Assembly (NCBI RefSeq): GCF_043380555.1
Contig: NC_091747.1
Location: 75,831,504-75,895,503 of the forward strand
Direction of reading: 5' to 3'
Source: Nothobranchius furzeri
Lineage: Eukaryota > Chordata > Actinopteri > Cyprinodontiformes > Nothobranchiidae
DNA: 64,000 bases
The notes beneath the pieces were generated by a model. That model was not told the origin of the DNA. It did no database searches and was given only the letters and a program-made list of their open reading frames with translations. The position numbers were made by a program, and so were the translations under genes. Shown piece after piece: positions 37,319-48,944 of the stretch; the first letter of the stretch is position 1; each line of letters starts with the position of its first letter.

Positions 37319-40300
37319 GTGTTTCTGTCCTCCTCTATAACCAGTTCAAGAACTAGCAATGTTTTTGTTACCATAATGAAAACCAAGAGATGTGGACTCT
37401 TCTTGTCATTCATAGCATCATAAACTCACCCTAATGACCAAATGTTGCCACAAAAACCTTTGAAGAAAACTGGTTAACACATGTTCAAAGGGTACATATT
37501 CTGACTTTTTTTTTAATTATTACATTTTGTTAATAACTATAAGGTCAATACAAAACACATTCATGAAGTTCTAAATCCCTCTCACCTAACTTGAGATTTT
37601 GAGTACCTTCCAGAATGATCCGTTTTAGGGCTCTGTCACTTAACAAAAGGTGGAGCTGGCCACACCCACCCATGCCATGCTCAGGTTGCTATGAGCTTAG
37701 AAGCTCCATTATCTGAGAGGGGCTCAGACTAGAGCCGCTGCACCTCCTGAAGTAGCTCTCTCTTAAACGTGGTTTCATTCAATTTTTTTGTGACATCACA
37801 AACTTTTTGAAACAGCTTTTTTAAGGCAGATAATTCCTAAAACCAAACACGGGCAGAAAACAGGTGGATGAATGTTTTTCATGTTGAGAGTGTTTATAGA
37901 GACAGTGGAAACCCACATGGCAACACAACAGGATGCTAAAGGTGAGTTTTGCACGATATGTCATTTTTAATAGGTTAATAAAGAAGGCTTTATTTTATTT
38001 GGGATCATTTCTTCCCACTGTGCAAAAACCTAGTTTGGACGTCCTGCAGGCGTGGTCTGGATCAACAGACTCAATATAGACCTGATCTGCACGTCCATGC
38101 GATGTTGACTATTTGCAGGGCTATTTCAACCCTAACAGTGTTACGACTAAACGAAGCTTTACAGCTGCTACGGGTTGTGTTTTTTTTACAGGGATTTTGT
38201 GTCTTTTGTTTTCAGACTCTGGTCTTATCAAGCTAAACGACCTCAAAGCTGCTAAAGCCTTCGTCGACTCTGCTGAAGTGGTGATCGTTGGATTCCTGGA
38301 GGTCAGAGACCCGGATGTTGAAAATTATCTTTAATAAACTTTGAGATGCTACGTCTGTCATCATCATGCTTCACTGTTTCAAACCACTAATAAAAATCAA
38401 CAATCAAATTCTCAGAATGTTGCAACACATCTGTGTGATGCTGGTTTCACGAATAGGTTCTGAAGAGGGCTATAGTTCCTGTCACCACGCCTTTGGCAGC
38501 GCCGGCTCTTGGAGGACAGACAGTAGCCTGCTGTCTTTGGCCAGACTCTGCACACGGGGGGAGGTGGCCAGTTTGACCGGAAGTGCATATATGCAAGTGA
38601 AGTCTTGTGGGATTGGCTCCACTGATCTTCATGTAAACAATCACAAAAGCAGGGAGCAGGATCGCGAGTGGAACAGGAGCAGGGAGCATGTGAGGATAAC
38701 AAATAGCCGGGTGGTGAAGGTAACAGGAGACCAAAATATTGGAGCTGTGACTCACTGAGAAGGATCACGCGGAGGCTTCAAAAGGAAAAATCGGATTGCC
38801 AGAGCTCATAAAATGCCTCAAAAATAGAAGTGATTCACCACTCTTTGAGGCAGTCCCAATTTCTCTCTTTGGTATTTTTAATTTTTGTCTTTTTTAAACC
38901 AAGAGTTTCTAGTCCAACCACAGATAGTCCCGGTCAGGTTACATAAAACTATTATGTAAGGCTGTTGTGGAAAACAAGAGCAGATGGAAGGAATATGAAG
39001 TACAAAACCATCATAACACATGAATTGTTAAAAAGTAAGAAACTGAAATGTGTGTTTCAGAGTGAAGAGAGTCGAGGCTTCAGTGAATTCCTAGAAGCTT
39101 CAAAGCAAGTCGAATCGGTTCCTGCAGCCATTTGCTCTGTGAACGAGGTGTGGGTTGACTACAGCATCTCCTCAGACACCATCATCCTCTTCAGAAAGGT
39201 ACTCCACACCATCACCACCACTCTGGATCTCCTCCTAAATTTGGTTGGAGATGCTAATAATGATGTCTCCTGTGATCCAGGCAGATAACCATCAGGAGAA
39301 CCTTGTTATTTCTGAGGCCAAGAAGCTGGAAACTGATGGACTTGTGAACTTCATCACCATCAACGAGCTTCGATACATCACAGAGTACAACCAAGTGGTG
39401 GGTCCACCTCCATCAAATCAGGAGAAACCTTAGAGGTTCTGCCCTCTCCACCTTCATCATTTATTCTGTTTCTTGTCCTCCGGCTCTCTCAGACGGCTGT
39501 AGGTCTGTTCAACTCAGACGTGAAGACGCACCTCGTGCTATTTGCCAACAGGGGCAGTAAAGATTATACCGAGCTGAAGGAGCGACTGGGAGCTCTGGCC
39601 CCCGAGTTCACAGGCAAGGTGAAGATGTTCATGAACTTGATTCACAGCAGGAGATTCTCAAACTACATTTTTTTATCAAAAGCTGGACATTCTCAGGTTT
39701 TCAGACAGCTGACATCTTTAATTACAAAAACAAAACAACATAATTAAGCCATCAAAGCAGAAATAAACCAAACACCCCCTAGTGGCTGGTTGCAGAATAT
39801 ATCAGAAATCCCACTACTCCATGTAAATACATGGGACATTTTACAAAGACTAATAATCAAACTCTGGTTATTTCATTGGGTTGATTCTCATTTTGCTGCT
39901 GTGTGGTAAATTATTTATCTATTGTTGTGATTAGATATTTAATGCAAAAAAACAAAAAAACAAAGAAAACTTATGAGTGAGAAGACAGGAGCCCCAAATC
40001 CAGGCTATGAAGCTTCTGAGTAAAAATCTAATATTTGGCCATGAGATGATCTGATCTAACTGATATTTAAATTAAAAAATATGTTCCAGTTGTTGTTCGT
40101 GCTGATCAACGGAGCTGTGAAGTCCAACTTTAAGTCGCTGAACTACTTCGGCCTGAAGTCAAAGGACCTTCCCCGAGTTGGGATCTACGATGGTGATTCA
40201 GACATGAAGTGGCTCCTACCTGACGGAGATATTTCCACAGAACGTGTGCGGGAATTCTGTCAATCATTCCTAAAAGGAGAACTAAAGGTGAGGAATCATA

Positions 40301-43300
40301 AACACAAAGTCACTGCCTTTCTGTATTTCTGTCTGCTTTTTAAGCACACGGGACACTCGGTGGATAACGTCTAACAGATAAATCGTATCAAAGAAGTAAC
40401 AAAAAGAACAGTCAGCTTTTTTACCTCTAGAGCTCTGCTTGGTTCATTACAGTGATCATAAAGAAACCACAGACGAAACCTGCTGGGTTACAGAGGGATC
40501 AAATTCTCAGACGAACAAAAATACAAAGAGCATTTTAAGCTGGTGGGACAGTGGCTGTAACGTCTGTATGAGCCAAATAAAACAGAGAGAAAATCTTTGT
40601 TTTGACACAGCTGGGCGTAGCAGACTGGACTCGGAGTTTGTGGCTCTGAAGGCTGTAGCTACAGTGGTGTGAAAAACTATTTGCCCCTTTCTGATTTCTT
40701 ATTCTTTTGCATGTTTGTCACACAAAATGTTTCTGATCATCAAACACATTTAACCATTAGTCAAAGATAACACAAGTAAACACAAAATGCAGTTTTGAAA
40801 TGATGGTTTTTATTATTTAGGGAGAGAACAAAATCCAAACCTACGTTGCCCCGTGTGAAAAAGTAATTGTCTCCCTTGTTAAAAAATAACCCAACTGTGG
40901 TGTTTCACACCTGAGTTCAATTTCTGTAGCCACCCCCAAGCCTGATTACTGCCACACCTGTTTCAATCAAGAAATCACTTAAATATGAGCTGCCTGACAC
41001 AGAGAAGTAGACCAAAGCACCTCAAAAGCTAGACATCATGCCAAGATCCAAAGAAATTCAAGAACAAATGAGAACAAAAGTACTTGAGATCTATCAGTCT
41101 GGTAAAGGTTATAAAGCCGTTTCTAAAGCTTTGGGACTCCAGCGAACCACAGTGAGAGCCATTATCCACAAATGGCAACAACATGGAACAGTGGTGAACC
41201 TACCCAGGAGTGGGCGGCCGACCAAAATCACCCCAAGAGCGCAGAGACAACTCATCCGAGAGGTCACAAAAGACCCCAGGACAACTTCTAAAGAAGTGCA
41301 GGCTTCACTTGCCTCAATTAAGGTTCACGACTCCACCATCAGAAAGAGACTGGGCAAAAATGGCCTCCATGGCAGATTTCCAAGACGCAAACCACCGTTA
41401 AGCAAAAAGAACATTAGGGCTCGTCTCAATTTTACTAAGAAACATCTCAGTGATTGCCAAGACTTTTGGGAAAATACCTTGTGGACTGATGAGACAAAAG
41501 TAGAACTTTTTGGAAGGCAAATGTCCCGTTACATCTGGCGTAGAAGTAACACAGCATTTCAGACAAAGAACATCATACCAACCGTAAAATATGGTGGTGG
41601 TAGTGTGATGGTCTGGGGTTGTTTTGCTGCTTCAGGAACTGGAAGGCTTGCTGTGATAAATGGAACCATGAATTCTACTGTCTACCAAAACATCCTGAAG
41701 AAGAATGTCCGGCCATCTGTTCGTCAATTAAAGCTGAAGCCATCTTGGGTGCTGCAGCAGGACAATGACCCAAAACACACCAGCAAATCCACCTCAGAAT
41801 GGCTGAAGAACAACAAAATGAAGACTTTGGAGTGGCCTAGTCAAAGTCCTGACCTGAATCCTATTGATAAGGTGGTTCATGCTAGAAAACCCTCAAATGA
41901 AGCTGAATTACAACAATTCTGCAAAGATGAGTTGGCCAAAATTCCTCCATTGCGCTGTAAAAGACTCGTAGCAAGTTATCGCAAACACTTGATTGCAGTT
42001 ATTGCTGCTAAGGGAGGCCCAAGCAGTTATTAGGTTCAGGGGGCAATTACATTTTCACACAGGGCAATGTAGGTTTGGATTTTGTTCTCTCCCTAAATAA
42101 TAAAATCCATCATTTCAAAACTGCATTTTGTGTTTACTTGTGTTATCTTTGACTAATAGTTAAATGTGTTTGATGATCAGAAACATTTTGTGTGACAAAC
42201 ATGCAAAAGAATAAGAAATCAGGAAGGGGGCAAATAGTTTTTCACACCACTGTCTACCTCTGCACCAGTGCAGACTGATTACATAATAAGAATGCTGATC
42301 CAGAATTAGTGTTTGGATTAAAAGATGTCTTAAAGTTCAGTCAACATTCAAAACTCCATTATATGTATTCAGATATGCTGTGAGATCCTGAGATTTATCA
42401 CCAAGTAACATAAATAAATGGTGTCTTTGAACTAAACATCGTCTTTTAAACTTTTATTGTTAATTTCAGTCATTGTAAAAACTACTGCACTCAAAAAACA
42501 ACAAAAGCACAGATTTATTTTAATTGTATCCATTTAGCCCTTTAGGCTTTAGGCCCTAAAGGCCTTTTTTCTTTGGGCCCTGGCTGACGTCAGCCTGAGG
42601 AAGTTTGCAGCCGCAAACAAAACGTAGCGGGAAAACAGGTAAACAAAACTGCTGTGTTTTAAAAAAGAACTACAGCATGGAATTAGAGATACGACACAGC
42701 AAGAACACACCTAAGAGGATCCCCTGCTGCTTCTCGTGGGAAGGGCCAAGCAGCAGCTTACGCGAGCAAGACGTGCTGCTGCAGTAACATGCTGCTGACG
42801 GCTGATGGAAAGAAGGGGTTAACTCCAACACAAAATTACAGCTTGCTTGAAACAATTTAGGTATCTATCGCCCCCTATTGCCAGGAAAAATACACACCGT
42901 CACTTGAAATCCAATTTTGTCACAAAACCGCCAATCAACTGGGCATCATATCATTTTTTTCAACAACATTTTCATGAATATTTCCAGAGATTAAAGGGAA
43001 AAACTACACATTGTCTCTTTAAAGAAACAGATCAGCTCAGTTCAGGGTTCATTTAACTCTGGCTTTTAGCCAAAGTCAAGTCCTGCTCCCGTTTTCTTCT
43101 TTCTTGGAGACGGTGTTTCATATTGACTGTGTAAAGTCACTGACCTGTCTTCCTTATGCTGATGGTTCACAAGGCTGCAGATCGGTTTTTAACGGGTACA
43201 AAGAGACGCACCAGTGTTAGCTTATCTTCACTTGATCCGTGTCTGTTACAGAACGGATTTTTAAGATTTTTAAGTTTTTAATGGTCTGGCTCCAGCCTGA

Positions 43301-44081
43301 TCTTATGCAACAGCACCAGAACATTCAAGTCAAATAACCAGAAGTTTCTCGCTGATACAAACTTAAAAGAAAGGTGATTGTGCTTTTGCAGTGGGAGTCC
43401 TTTAAAACTCCCTGGCTTTAAACAAATAGAGGATGATCCTGTTTGTCCTTTTTCTGGTTTTTATTTGTCGTTTTAAAATTTTATTATTTATTCATAAAAT
43501 TATTTTTTCTTTTGAAATGTATTCCTTTTATTACCTTTTTGTTTTATTTATGTTTATTGTTTTTAAAGTAATTATTACAGCAGCAAATTTCCAGGTTTAA
43601 ATGGGTTAATAAGAGTTATAACCAACAAAAAACATACCGAACTTGCCTGAATACAAAAACGATGCACAGATCATCTAATCATGTCAGAGATTAGTCAAGC
43701 TTCCTTATGTTTTTTGTTTGTTTGTTTGTTTAGTGAATTGATTAGAAGAATGTACCCTTGAGTTTTATTCTAGGAAACGGGTGCATGCTGTGTCTTTTCT
43801 ACCAACAAGTCAGATTGGACATCAGACTGCTCAGTACCAATCCTCCCAATTTTTGTTTTCAGCTTGAATCCTGAAATGTGACATTATATCTGCTGTAATA
43901 ACTTATAACTGTAAAACAAAAACAACAGGGAATCACCACATTTGTGACAATTTCTTTATAGATTTTATTTATAGATGCAACAATGTCAGGACACAGCCTT
44001 AAAAACACAGTATTTAATGAAATTTCCCCTTTCTTTCAGGATATGAAGCAGGCTGGTGAAGAGCCCAAAACAGAGCTGTAG
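35986..44081 (+). CDS. erp27: Endoplasmic reticulum protein 27 (non-catalytic PDI family)
   Basis: ERp27 is an ER-lumen protein with two thioredoxin-like domains (b and b'). It binds unfolded substrates and the oxidoreductase ERp57 but has no CxxC active site. Seven coding exons are visible: 35986-36043, 38216-38301, 39061-39198, 39281-39397, 39493-39618, 40090-40287, 44040-44081, all GT-AG and in phase, giving 254 residues (human 273). Residues 1-16 are a signal peptide (MQVTLLLAFLLSSVAA). The b domain is about 20-130 (VVIVGFLE, DTIILFRK, NFITINELRYITEYN) and b' about 134-241 (TAVGLFNS, LLFVLINGAVKSN, LPRVGIYDGDSDMKW, REFCQSFLKGEL). No CxxC occurs, as expected. The protein ends in KTEL, a KDEL-like retention signal (human KVEL). 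The DSDMKW stretch corresponds to the acidic-aromatic ERp57-contact segment. The last intron (3.75 kb) holds a Tc1 element, and intron 1 a hAT-like MITE. Confidence 0.95.
36746..37237. mobile_element. hAT-like MITE, 492 bp, in (TA)n in erp27 intron 1
   Basis: The ends are TAGGGATG and CATCCCTA. Subterminal sequence is rich in the ATATCGATAT/CGATACGATA type repeats common in fish. Flanks are ATATATAT on both sides (8 bp), but within a (TA)n tract. The right part carries a 75-bp tandem duplication at 37078-37152 and 37153-37226. Confidence 0.7.
37238..37312. repeat. (TA)n microsatellite
   Basis: About 75 bp of pure (TA)n adjoining the right end of the MITE. Confidence 0.95.
40662..42252 (+). 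mobile_element. Tc1/mariner transposon with long TIRs, nearly complete
   Basis: Terminal inverted repeats of roughly 200 bp begin CAGTGGTGTGAAAAACTATT and end with the complementary AATAGTTTTTCACACCACTG. A TA dinucleotide precedes the left end; the right flank reads TC, so one side of the TA duplication has mutated. The element lies in the last intron of erp27 in the same orientation. It encodes the transposase at 41038-42033. Confidence 0.92.
41038..42033 (+). CDS. Tc1-like transposase, 331 aa, probably inactive
   Basis: The frame is fully open. The N-terminal paired-like DNA-binding region (residues about 1-110) has two helix-turn-helix units and an SGRPTK GRP-type linker. The catalytic domain shows the first Asp in WTDETK, the GGGSVMVWGCF motif, the second Asp in QQDNDPKHTS, and then SPDLNPID where the DD34E family has SPDLNPIE. 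The sequence jumps from NPID straight to VVHARKPSNE, skipping about 7-8 residues normally present (the NLWR-type stretch). An in-frame deletion of about 24 bp therefore removed the third catalytic residue or replaced it with Asp. Cut-and-paste activity is unlikely, although DNA binding could persist. Confidence 0.9.
   Translation: MPRSKEIQEQMRTKVLEIYQSGKGYKAVSKALGLQRTTVRAIIHKWQQHGTVVNLPRSGRPTKITPRAQRQLIREVTKDPRTTSKEVQASLASIKVHDSTIRKRLGKNGLHGRFPRRKPPLSKKNIRARLNFTKKHLSDCQDFWENTLWTDETKVELFGRQMSRYIWRRSNTAFQTKNIIPTVKYGGGSVMVWGCFAASGTGRLAVINGTMNSTVYQNILKKNVRPSVRQLKLKPSWVLQQDNDPKHTSKSTSEWLKNNKMKTLEWPSQSPDLNPIDKVVHARKPSNEAELQQFCKDELAKIPPLRCKRLVASYRKHLIAVIAAKGGPSSY
42600..43022. mobile_element. DNA-transposon right-end fragment, family shared with 61300-61553
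   Basis: TATTTCCAGAGATTAAAGGG, then ACACATTGTCTCTTTAAA, closely resembles the TATTTCCAGAGATTTATGGT...CACATTGTCACTTTAA end at 61507-61552. No clear left terminus was found. Confidence 0.4.
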
Positions 44082-44118
44082 CACTCATGGACCCAATGTA
44101 AATGATGTATCATAACTT

Positions 44119-44124
44119 AATAAA
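44119..44124 (+). terminator. erp27: erp27 poly(A) signal
   Basis: AATAAA lies 38 bp past the erp27 stop codon, so the 3'UTR would be short. Confidence 0.7.
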
Positions 44125-45112
44125 AACTTCACCGTCTGAGTCTTCTGTTGTTCATTTACACAAAAGCAGGAAATTCTTCAAATGTTCAGATTTGCAACCT
44201 GACCTGTGTGACGGTGTGTTTCAAGTTTTGTCTGTTTACACGAGTGTGAGACTTTCTGTGGTCTGGCCGGTCGGCCGCTGGTCAGCGGCCACAAGTCGCA
44301 GTGATGTGGCATAGTTTTAGTCTGTCCACAAATGTTAGCGTCCAAACCGCAACATGGTGACCACAGAGAGACTGACAGAGAGCAGACTGTAGAGGTGGGC
44401 ACTGAAGAAGACACGGTTGGTGCTGGTTTCTCCTACGATTCACTCTGGATGCTAAAGTTTGTAAAATAAAAAATGTTATAGAGTCATAGTTTTAGCAGCT
44501 ACACGCAATATTAACAAAACTAGGGCATCTAAATTCAAATTGACTCCATATTTCACGTGAGAACATACTTGGGTTTGTAAATATGGGACAAAAAGGAAAT
44601 TATTTACCACTGAAGGCTGTAAAAGCTCCATAAAAGAACAACAGATGGGTTGTAGACATTAAGAGGGAGAAAAAGCTTGGGCCTCTCTCAGAAAAATTCT
44701 GTCAAGCAAGAAGGGAATTTCAAGGCCCATACTGGGATCAGTGTAATTAGTGGTGTGGCGTTGCCAAGCGGATACATCCGGCGGAATCGGGGAAGCCTGG
44801 CAGGTGACCGTTTCTCAGGGTCCAGATGGAAATGTGCAGAAAGGAACGCCTGCCATGTGAGTTTGTTTGTGGCTGTTGATGGGAGAGACGGGGGCAGACT
44901 TCACAGTGTGGTTTTAGTTTTATAACACAGAAGGAAAGGTAAAGACTGTTTTAAATGGTTAATTTCTCCCTATGTCTAATTTAAACACAAATTAATCCTT
45001 TATTAATCAAACATTATTTAAATTGCACTTGCTCTGTTTATGTTAAACATCATTACACAATGGAAAGTCACCCTGATTTTACACTGAACAAAGATAACTT
45101 TATCCATATGGA
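44125..45112. other. Intergenic, nothing recognised
   Basis: No coding exon or identifiable repeat. Confidence 0.35.
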
Positions 45113-45581
45113 CAGTTGGGCAGTGGCGGCTGGTGAAAAATATTTTTGGTGGGGCTGTGCTATTTTTTTTTAAACAAACTTGTGCTTTCTGAGCTTTGTG
45201 CACAACTTCACTATTTCCTGAATTAAGCACAGCTCTTTTATTTCCTGTCTTACATTACTGGACAAACGGATTAATCCAGGTGTGTCTGACTATTGGCACG
45301 CTGCCTTGCGGACCAAGGTTGAAAAATACTGCATTAAATTGCACATAAAATAACACGACCATAAATGGTAAATAGGCAATGCAAGAGGCAAGTAACAAAA
45401 ACATTTTGTTTAATTTCAACATTTGAGTGAACACGAAAAATTATGAGCAGGTCACTCTTACAGTAATGGTAGTAAACACTACTTAGACAAAATGCCAGAA
45501 ATTTACACTGTTAGGACTTATGGAAAGTGGAAACACTTTCATAGGAAATAATGTCATCAGCATCCTCTTACAAATGTCATA

Positions 45582-45698
45582 TTTCCCACTTTTTGGGACA
45601 ATAAAACATTTCTGGTTCTCAATGAGATGTTTTTACTTCAAATGTAAAAACATCTCATTGAGAATCAGAAATGTTTTATTGTCCCAAAAGCTGGGAAA
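45582..45698. repeat. Long inverted repeat (54-bp arms, 9-bp loop)
   Basis: Arms 45582-45635 and 45645-45698 are complementary at about 51 of 54 positions by eye. Each arm holds the LINE-tail-like segment TTTTGGGACAATAAAACATTTCT. The structure sits in the hAT element. Confidence 0.9.
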
Positions 45699-45855
45699 TT
45701 TGTTTGCTGCAGCAGAAGTGTAACAAGTAAAATGGAATCAGATTGATGTATGTACAAATTTACATGAAATACACATTTACATGATTAAATATGTATAATA
45801 GGTATGTGTGTTGAAATTAGTTTTTACAGTTATTGCACATTAAACAATGTACATG

Positions 45856-46353
45856 TTATTGAACAAATGTCCCGGTTTGTGGGACAGCCAAGGATTTCTG
45901 ATTCTGATTGTCTTGTTTACAGAAATGTAATGTACAGCTTACCTCTGCACCCAGCTGCTGTTCTCCCTGTCCAAACGTCCTCCGTTTCTTTGTTGGCTGC
46001 TGCACTGATGCGTTGCATTCCTCAGTCAGAGAATGAATGGAGTCCCCAATGAGACACAAGTTCCACATCCACCTTCTGTGGATCCCAGCCGTTTTGAATA
46101 ACAAACACAGAAAGCAAAATAACGCATTAGCGTGATTGCATCCAGCTAGCCACTGCTTCCTGGTGTACCAATTTTGGGAGAAACATCGTGTGTACAGTTT
46201 ACCCTTCTCCTTGTCCTGCTGGCTTATCTTTACGTCGGGCTGATCTGGTCCAAGCTCTTTGACATTAAGTTTTTCCACCATAGTTCTCCTCTCGAACGGA
46301 TACTGGAGAAGAGACCGAACTGAATTCAGTGGCTGCTGAGATCCGGTTTCCAT
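45856..46353 (-). pseudogene. N-terminal fragment of ZMYM1-like hAT transposase (TTF-type zinc finger)
   Basis: The 165-codon frame contains LGPDQPDVKISQQDKEKGKL, then FSQNWYTRKQWLAGCNHANA, then LFCFLCLLFKTAG. This matches the TTF-type zinc-finger region typical of ZMYM1-like and other hAT transposases, with the QW.....C and C..C metal ligands present. The frame then departs from the expected sequence. The RNaseH-like catalytic domain and dimerisation domain are absent. It probably represents the protein-coding start left after an internal deletion. Confidence 0.65.
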
Positions 46354-46650
46354 GTTGTAGGCGCACTGGCATCCATGTCTATGTCTGCGTCATGACCGTC
46401 ACGAGTCACGACCAAAAACGGGCTGGAGTCGAGACTCTCCGAGTTCTACCGAACACCAACGAAAGCCTTGGCGGTAGCTCTATCGCCCATCATGCTTCTG
46501 AAACGTTCTGAAACAACGTCGACGCTGATTGGATACATTCCCATTCCTACCCTTTGATTTTCTTGTCAGCAATTGGACAACTAGTCCCGTCCTGCTTGGG
46601 TGATTGAAAAACAGCACACAGCCTCCACCGCTCGGCAGAGACCGGCAGAG

Positions 46651-46704
<54 letters not shown>

Positions 46705-46860
46705 GATTTATTTTTGTTACAAAACACACAATTAACTTAGAATATGTGATTATTGTTAATTTTATTTTTTTATTTTTTAAAATAAAAATTAAAAACACAG
46801 GGGAAACTGGGAGGGCGGCGCCCTATCGCCCTCTACTGGCCAGCCGCCACTGCAGTTGGG

Positions 46861-47573
46861 GCTGCAACAGCTAAAACTGAGCTACAGGTCAGAAAATAAA
46901 TGCTGAAGTCAAACTGGTCTCTTGTCATGAAGCAACAACCCATAGTCCTCAAGTGCAGCCGTTATATCCGACGTGCCCATTACGACCTGCTTCTGTACTT
47001 TTAGCACAAATTCTTGATCTCTTTCATCTCTTTGCATTTTCATTAATTTGAAGCAATAAGCGTTAAAGGATTAAAGTAAGGAGTCTAAGCATCGACCCCT
47101 GAGGAACTCCATGACAGATTCTGCTGCAAGAGGAAGATTCATTATTATCATGAACAAACTGGAATCCCCAGGATCCCCTGATCCTAATGTCATGTAGACC
47201 AGTTGCTGTCTCTGTCCCAAGATGAGCTTACTTCATTAATGACTTATCAGAAACACAAAGCAGTCATTCGCCAAACACTGTCATTTGTTTTACAGGTATT
47301 TTTTAATTACATAAGCACAATTGTAAATAGTAGAATAAATTAGACTTCAATTATAAAACCCAAGAGCAGAAAAAAGTGAAAACTGGAGCATTAATGGAAT
47401 TACTTTATGTTATTTTATCATCTAAACTCAGTGTTCCCGTGTTCAGCAGCGTATTGTTTATAATCAGGCACATCGGTTTTAACAGCTTAGAGCATAAAAA
47501 TGTAGAATTATCTCTACGTGTGTTTGTTTTTTTACAGGAAAAATAAGCACATTGACACATTTTCATCAGTAAG
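46861..47573. other. Intergenic, nothing recognised
   Basis: No coding exon or repeat family recognised. Confidence 0.35.
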
Positions 47574-47935
47574 TGTCACGTTGAGGAGCAGGAGGTTTGG
47601 ACCCAAGATGCAGAACCACCGAATGACTCGAAGCAGGAGCGGAGGTAAAAATATAATCCTTTTATTTAGGATGTATTTCAAAAACTCAAAAGGTGCAGGA
47701 CTCTAAGCCTGAAACTAAAACTCAGAAAAAACAAAACCAAAGCTCACTCAGGAGCAAGAAATTAGAGAGTCTCGAGAGGAGGGACAAAACTATGCTGACA
47801 AATACAACAATGAAGCAACAAACACTGAGGGACAAGACAGGGTTTTTAACACAGAGGGAAGCAATCAGGGGAACAGGTGACAGGCGTGAGGAGTGAGGTC
47901 AAGAGGGAAGACAGGTGTCATAAATAAACTGTTGG
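47574..47935 (-). mobile_element. LTR 3' part (R-U5), minus strand
   Basis: The left end TGTCACGTTGAGGAGCAGGA and the - strand AATAAAAGG poly(A) region near 47660 match the LTR family at 30194-30454 and 19700-20448. The other end is missing. The U3-like sequence at 49680-50024 may be its separated half. Confidence 0.55.
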
Positions 47936-48175
47936 GTATTTTTATAATTGTACCTTTTTGAGGCCTAAAAGATGCCCATTTTGTGTTATTAACACTTCAT
48001 GAATCTCTGTGTTTGCCAACTGTGGCTGTTCATGAAAGGTTGAGCAGAGAAGCTCGTTTGCAGTCAAGGATGTTGATTCCAACCAAACCTCTGTAGAGCT
48101 CCGGACCCCACGTGACTCTCAGTTAGTGGACGCCATTTTGGCATGCAAAAAAGGTAAACAAACACAGATGTAACC

Positions 48176-48345
48176 ATGAACATGAACGGGATCCGCTTGG
48201 ATTTTACTTCGTCGGAGTTTACTTCACACTTTAAAACAGAAGAAATCGTTTTATATAGTCAGAAATTAAATAGACTAAACATCTCCGACCCTTACCGTGC
48301 CCCTGGGATACTTTTTAAAAACGCCAGAAGCTGTCGGAGCGGACT
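48176..48345 (+). pseudogene. Fragment of a DNA-transposon ORF (unclassified)
   Basis: The frame MNGIRLDFTSSEFTSHFKTE, then QKLNRLNISDPYRAP, resembles the start of a fish transposon-encoded protein that I associate with THAP/YqaJ-bearing elements. The association is from memory and low confidence. The frame then runs into the tandem repeat at 48329-48600. Confidence 0.3.
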
Positions 48346-48640
48346 TCTTACTGGCACAACACCGGACCTGGCCGGGGAAACCCCTTGGGATTCCCTCGGC
48401 CGGAGGAGCTGGGGAGAAGGTCTGGGACTCTCGACTCTACTGCCCGCTCCGATGCCATAAGCTGTCGGAGCGGACTTCTTACCGGCACAACACCGGACCT
48501 GACCGGGGAACCCCTTGGGATTTACCCGGAAGAGCTGGCTCTGGCGGCTGGGGAGAGGGAAGTCACGCTACTGCCCCCGCAACCTGACTCCGGATACGCG
48601 GATGAAAATGGATGGATGGACGGACAAATAACAGATTTAC
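48329..48640 (+). repeat. Tandemly duplicated LINE-tail-like segment ending in GGATGGATGG
   Basis: AGCTGTCGGAGCGGACTTCT occurs twice (near 48328 and 48460), each followed by ACCGGACCTG and CCCCTTGGGA. The second copy continues into GAAGAGCTGGCTCTGGCGGC and a GGATGGATGGACGG end, typical of RTE-type LINE 3' termini. The overlapping open frames here are shadows. Confidence 0.55.
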
Positions 48641-48944
48641 ACGTAAGTATTCTCGGTGAGACAGATAATAGCAATCCAAAGTGCTTTTTATGTGTGATCT
48701 GACAATTGATCAACCATTGCTTAAAAATTAAATACAGCTTAGCTGGTTAATTGTTGTGATCATAAAACACGGAAACGGCAGCACGCAGAACTCACGAGGC
48801 AACGTTTTACGTGATGTTTACTTGTTGCTATGAGTAATAAGACAGAAAAAGCCACGCCAAAATAAGTTTAGGAAGCCCACTAAGAATCGTAATAAAAGCA
48901 TTTAAAATAAATACCATACACAGTTGAGGAAACGTTGGTTTAAG

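Larger units (their letters stand above)
45121..46852 (-). mobile_element. hAT element, 1.73 kb, with transposase N-terminal ORF
   Basis: The left terminus CAGTGGCGGCTGG is mirrored at the right end (CCAGCCGCCACTG). A perfect 8-bp direct repeat CAGTTGGG flanks it at 45113-45120 and 46853-46860. Inside are a - strand ORF resembling ZMYM1-type hAT proteins (46353-45856), a 117-bp hairpin (45582-45698) and a (TA)n tract near 46655-46704. It is too short to hold a full hAT transposase, so it is an internally deleted derivative. Confidence 0.9.

Noticed and set aside
37015..37423. Tyr-Ile repeat open frames
   Set aside because: Artefacts of (TA)n; the same applies at 2315-2557 and 46480-46798.
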